Assembly (NCBI GenBank): GCA_031378715.1
Contig: JANNEN010000280.1
Coordinates: forward strand, 1-24,712
Source: Emticicia sp031378715
Lineage (GTDB): Bacteria; Bacteroidota; Bacteroidia; Cytophagales; Spirosomataceae
Direction of reading: 5' to 3'
DNA: 24,712 nt
Positions within the stretch are counted from its first letter, which is position 1. Every line of letters starts with the position of its first letter. Below, one piece after another: positions 21,229-24,712 of this stretch. The notes beneath the pieces are model-generated. The model worked only from the letters and a program-made list of their open reading frames with translations. It had not been told where the DNA came from and made no database searches. The position numbers and the translations under genes were made by a program.

Positions 21229-23790
21229 ATGACTAAAAATATATCCTTAGATTTGTTGCGTTCCTACACCAACGCTATAAATTCTTACGACGAAGTAATC
21301 GACCAAAACGGAAAGGTAAAACCCCACTGGAAGGCTCTATTTGATACCTTGCAAGAAATTGGTTTGGACGAGTTGGATTTGCGTAACCAAGAAATTATCA
21401 GCAATCTTAAAGAAAACGGCGTAACCTATAACGTCTATAATGCCGAGAATGGTGGAAATCGGGCGTGGAAACTCGACCCAATTCCATTTTTGATTCATCA
21501 ACAAGAATGGCAAACCATTGAGAAAGGCATCAAGCAGCGAGCCATTTTGCTTGATTTGATTCTGAAAGATATTTACGGACCGCAGTTGTTGATAAAAAAG
21601 GGGATTATTCCCGCCGAATTAGTTTTTGATAATGCTGGATTTCTCTTGCCTTGTTTTGATGTAAAACAAAAACTTCAAAACCAACTCCTCACCTACGCTT
21701 GTGATATGGCTCGTGGCCCCGATGGCAAAATGTGGCTACTCGATAACCGTACGCAGTCGCCTTCGGGTTCGGGTTATGCCCTCGAAAACCGCACGGTGTT
21801 GGCCAAGGTTTTTCCCGAACTCAACAAAAATATTTACCGAAATCGGCTTTCGCCCTACTTCAATCATCTGCAACGCACGGTGGCCACGCTCGGGAATCTT
21901 TCCAACGAAAACCCGAATGTTGTTTTTCTTACGCCTGGGGCCGAAAACGAAACTTATTTTGAACACGTTTATCTATCCTCCTACTTGGGTTATACGCTCG
22001 TGCAAGGTAGCGATTTGTTGGTGCGAGATGGCTTCGTTTGGCTCAAATCAATCGACGGTTTGGAGCGGGTCGATGTCATTATCAGACGGGTTGATGACGA
22101 TTGGTGCGACCCGCTCGAACTTCGCCAAAATTCGCTTTTGGGCGTGCCAGGCTTGTTGCAAGTCATGCGTTTGGGTAATGTTTCGGTCGTAAATCCGCCA
22201 GGAACGAGCGTGCTTGAACACTACGGTTTGATGGCTTTTATGCAAAATGCCTGTAAATTTTTGCTTGACGAACCGCTTCTGATGAACTCCGTGGCTACTT
22301 GGTGGTGCGGACAAACCAAAGAATTAGGCTTCGTGCTTGATAATCTGCACCGACTCATCATCAAAAAAGCTAACCGAAAACAAGGCTTCAAAACCTTGCA
22401 CGGACGCTTGTTGAGCAAGGCGGAGTTGGAGCAACTTCGGCGTACGATTTTGCAAAACCCCAAGGATTTTGTGGCACAAGAAGAAGTAAGTCTTTCGACG
22501 ACACCCTCGTTTATTGACGGAAAAATTGTGCCTCGATTTGCGGCTCTTCGGGCTTTTGTGGTATCCGACGGAAATGATTATAAAGTGATGCAAGGTGGGC
22601 TTACCCGTAGTTCACCCGTGAAAGATAAATTTGTTATCTCGAATCAATTAGGCGGGCTTTCGAAAGATACTTGGATTGTGACCGACACGCCCGCCGAACA
22701 TTACGAGCGGTTTGTGGTCAGAAAAAACACGCAAAGCCAACATAACCAGTCGCTGACGAGCCGAAATGCCGAAAATTTATTTTGGGTTGGGCGGTTATTT
22801 GAGCGAACGATGGCACTGACGAGTTTCCTGAAAATCGTACTCGACCGCCTCAACGAAAACGTAAACGATAAGGGGCAAAAACAGCAAGAATACTTGGTGG
22901 TTTTACTGAAATCGCTCACGCACTTGACGCTCACTTACCCAGGCTTCACGGAAGAAAAAGATGATGCTATTTTTGAAAATCCTGATGCTGAATTGTACAG
23001 TTTAATAAAAGATGCCAAGAAAAATGGTTCGGTGGCGTATAATATTCAGGCTCTGCTTCGCACCACGAATCAAGTCAGCGAAAAATGGAACTTTGATACC
23101 CGCCGCATTATTAATCTCATCGAAAGTAGCTTGCAGTCGCTCCAAGATTTACAAAGCATCAATCAAATGAACCAAGGACTTGATAAATTGTACATTCGTT
23201 TGTTTAGTTTTTACGGAAATCTGCACGAAACCCTGCCCCGTGACAGTGGTTTTTATTTGCTCGAAGCAGGCAAAAATATTGAGCGAATCCTGTCGTTGGT
23301 TTCGGTGTTGCGGTCGGCGTTTAGTTTCAAAAATAATAATGAGGTCGAGATGGTGTTGATGGAAGCCGTCCTCGAAAATCATCATTTATTGGGCCAGTAT
23401 CGACACATTTACAAATCTCATTGGAGCTTGGTGGCGGTGCTGAACATGGTTTTCTTGGAAACTAACTTGCCCTACACGCTGGCGTACTTGTTGGATTCGT
23501 TGTCGAATTGTTTGTCAAAACTACCCAAAAGCATTGAGCCAAATCGCCTAAATATTGCCGAAAAAACGGTTTTGGAGGCCAATAGTTTAGTAAAATTAAT
23601 CAATGCCGAAACCATGATTCTTGCCGATGCCGATACCCAATATCGCCCCGAACTTGACAAGACCTTAGCCCAAGTTTTTGAGCTAATATCAAAGGTAACG
23701 AGCAATCTGGCAAGCCTGTATTTTAATCATTCGGTGATGCAACATTCGTTTTTGGACACCATCGAAAAAATAAATTCCGATGAAATATAA
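21229..23790 (+). CDS. Circularly permuted ATP-grasp / alpha-E domain fusion protein
   Basis: This is an 853-residue cytoplasmic protein. Residues about 60-480 are the circularly permuted ATP-grasp ligase (DUF404/DUF407 type, COG2308): 'ILKDIYGPQLLIKKGIIP', 'YACDMARGPDGKMWLLDNRTQSPSGSGYALENRTV' in short form, 'VIIRRVDDDWCDPLELR' (about 285-301) and 'NPPGTSVLEH'. Residues about 505-853 are the all-helical alpha-E domain (DUF403, COG2307), recognised by 'TSRNAENLFWVGRLFERT'. The two are often separate adjacent genes and are fused here. ATP-grasp enzymes join a carboxylate to an amine through an acyl phosphate; the product of this family is unknown. It overlaps the next gene (a transglutaminase) by 11 bp, so the two are translationally coupled. 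A possible weak promoter (TTG 21174-21176; TTGTTTTG 21197-21204, spacing 20) precedes it. Confidence 0.92.
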   Translation: MTKNISLDLLRSYTNAINSYDEVIDQNGKVKPHWKALFDTLQEIGLDELDLRNQEIISNLKENGVTYNVYNAENGGNRAWKLDPIPFLIHQQEWQTIEKGIKQRAILLDLILKDIYGPQLLIKKGIIPAELVFDNAGFLLPCFDVKQKLQNQLLTYACDMARGPDGKMWLLDNRTQSPSGSGYALENRTVLAKVFPELNKNIYRNRLSPYFNHLQRTVATLGNLSNENPNVVFLTPGAENETYFEHVYLSSYLGYTLVQGSDLLVRDGFVWLKSIDGLERVDVIIRRVDDDWCDPLELRQNSLLGVPGLLQVMRLGNVSVVNPPGTSVLEHYGLMAFMQNACKFLLDEPLLMNSVATWWCGQTKELGFVLDNLHRLIIKKANRKQGFKTLHGRLLSKAELEQLRRTILQNPKDFVAQEEVSLSTTPSFIDGKIVPRFAALRAFVVSDGNDYKVMQGGLTRSSPVKDKFVISNQLGGLSKDTWIVTDTPAEHYERFVVRKNTQSQHNQSLTSRNAENLFWVGRLFERTMALTSFLKIVLDRLNENVNDKGQKQQEYLVVLLKSLTHLTLTYPGFTEEKDDAIFENPDAELYSLIKDAKKNGSVAYNIQALLRTTNQVSEKWNFDTRRIINLIESSLQSLQDLQSINQMNQGLDKLYIRLFSFYGNLHETLPRDSGFYLLEAGKNIERILSLVSVLRSAFSFKNNNEVEMVLMEAVLENHHLLGQYRHIYKSHWSLVAVLNMVFLETNLPYTLAYLLDSLSNCLSKLPKSIEPNRLNIAEKTVLEANSLVKLINAETMILADADTQYRPELDKTLAQVFELISKVTSNLASLYFNHSVMQHSFLDTIEKINSDEI

Positions 23791-24649
23791 GCTCAGGCAC
23801 GAAACGGTTTATACCTACCTCAATTCGGTTGATAATTATAAAAGCGTGCTTTGTCTGCAACCGCTAACTTTGCCAACGCAGCACTGCCACAGTTTTGATT
23901 TGGTGATTATGCCGCAACCCGTCAAAATCTACGCCCGCACTGATTTTTTTGGGAACACGCAACACTACTTTTCCTTACACGAATCGCACAAAATTTTGCG
24001 GGTCATTGCCACGAGTAGCGTGGAGGTGCTGCCCAAGATTTCACCCCAAATCAGTACGGTCACGTGCCAACAAGCACGGGCGAGTTTTCAAGAAAATAAA
24101 GCCTTAAAAATAGAAACATTGCAGTTTCAGCTACCAAGCCATTTTATCGAATGGGACGATGAGATAACAAATTTTGCCGAAACCTGTTTGCTGCCCAATA
24201 TGCCTCTTTTTGAAGCTGTGAGTAAACTTTCGGCCAAGATTTTCAATGAATTTAAGTTCAAATCGGGGGCTACCAACATCAATACACCACTCAAAACGGT
24301 GCTAAAAGAACGCCGAGGGGTATGCCAAGATTTTTCGCATTTGGCCATTGCCTGTTTGCGGAGTGTTGGTTTGGCGGCACGCTACGTAAGTGGTTATATC
24401 GAAACCCTTCCGCCCGTGGGCAAGCCCAAACTGCAAGGCTCAGACGCATCGCACGCTTGGATTTCGGTTTATATTCCCGATATGGGTTGGTGCGAATTTG
24501 ACCCGACCAATAACCTCATTCCGAGCGAAAAACACATCATAACGGCCTACGGGCGAGATTATGCCGACGTGGCACCCCTCAAAGGTATCATTTTTAGCTC
24601 GGGTGAGCATAAAGTTGCCGTGCAGGTTGATGTGCTTCGGGAGGGGTGA
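23780..24649 (+). CDS. Transglutaminase-like cysteine protease family protein
   Basis: The product is 289 residues, the usual length of the stand-alone COG1305 type with the bacterial transglutaminase N-terminal domain ('MKYKLRHETVYTYLNSV', 1-80) and the papain-like core. The triad is complete: C182 in 'RRGVCQDFSHLAIACLRS', H225 in 'DASHAWISVY', D241 in 'CEFDPTNN'. The C-terminal 'YGRDYADVAPLKG' is typical of the subfamily found beside CP-ATP-grasp and alpha-E genes. The start codon lies within the end of the ATP-grasp gene (GATGAAATATAA shares both). It probably acts as an amidase or protease removing what the two ligases attach, or as an acyl transferase; this is inference. The 63 bp after it hold no gene. 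Confidence 0.94.
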   Translation: MKYKLRHETVYTYLNSVDNYKSVLCLQPLTLPTQHCHSFDLVIMPQPVKIYARTDFFGNTQHYFSLHESHKILRVIATSSVEVLPKISPQISTVTCQQARASFQENKALKIETLQFQLPSHFIEWDDEITNFAETCLLPNMPLFEAVSKLSAKIFNEFKFKSGATNINTPLKTVLKERRGVCQDFSHLAIACLRSVGLAARYVSGYIETLPPVGKPKLQGSDASHAWISVYIPDMGWCEFDPTNNLIPSEKHIITAYGRDYADVAPLKGIIFSSGEHKVAVQVDVLREG

Positions 24650-24712
24650 AGGATTTAAAATTAAATTTGGAAAAGTGTATTGTTTTTTAATAGAATTTTC
24701 CTCAAAATCCTT

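Overview
The window looks like a chromosomal segment of a Bacteroidota bacterium, probably of the Cytophagales / Spirosomataceae type (this placement is inferred). The evidence is several Bacteroidota-type promoters (-7 box TAnnTTTG with a TTG about 19 nt upstream), no Shine-Dalgarno-like leaders, the rpsF-rpsR-rplI block, Bacteroidota-type families (DUF1684, DUF6934, a short AMP nucleosidase, a stand-alone HsdR-N domain protein) and the intergenic repeats seen between genes. No tRNA, rRNA or CRISPR array was recognised.

Layout. 1-117: start of a LytTR-type response regulator, minus strand, cut by the window edge. 118-1136: a RAYT (REP-associated tyrosine transposase) flanked on each side by two imperfect palindromes (REPs). 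1137-5101: the glutamine-dependent NAD+ synthase nadE, then a fused ABC-ATPase/DUF4435 gene that resembles a 'merged' PARIS (AriA-AriB) anti-phage gene. This second gene sits between two copies (141/142 identical) of the last 142 bp of nadE, a strong sign of acquisition next to nadE. 5102-7700: a small operon with a Crp/Fnr-type regulator, an O-methyltransferase broken by an in-frame TGA, and an exported two-domain protein. 7732-9098: ribosomal operon rpsF-rpsR-rplI, minus strand. 9099-10431: a PD-(D/E)XK HsdR-N-like protein (minus) and AMP nucleosidase (plus, with a 1-nt frameshift near its end). 10682-14155: citrate synthase and an ABC-F ATPase, separated by 546 bp of hairpins and repeats. 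14329-15791: a DUF1684 membrane-anchored protein (minus) and a riboflavin synthase carrying an in-frame insert of about 58 residues made of intergenic-type repeat DNA.

15982-24649 holds the most coherent system. It encodes a transglutaminase-DUF2126 fusion (1128 aa), a circularly permuted ATP-grasp/alpha-E fusion (853 aa) and a second transglutaminase (289 aa, overlapping the previous gene by 11 bp). These families match the predicted amidoligase / peptide-tagging system described from comparative genomics by Iyer, Aravind and colleagues. DUF2126 is the predicted permuted glutamine-synthetase-like ligase, and the usual Ntn-hydrolase partner is not in the window. The cluster is split by 1.9 kb of AT-rich accessory DNA holding a lipoprotein gene, a DUF6934 gene overlapping a 51-aa ORF (toxin-antitoxin-like layout) and several short direct and inverted repeats.

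Two genes, the methyltransferase and AMP nucleosidase, each carry a single-base type of lesion. They may be real pseudogenes or sequence errors, and reads would be needed to tell.
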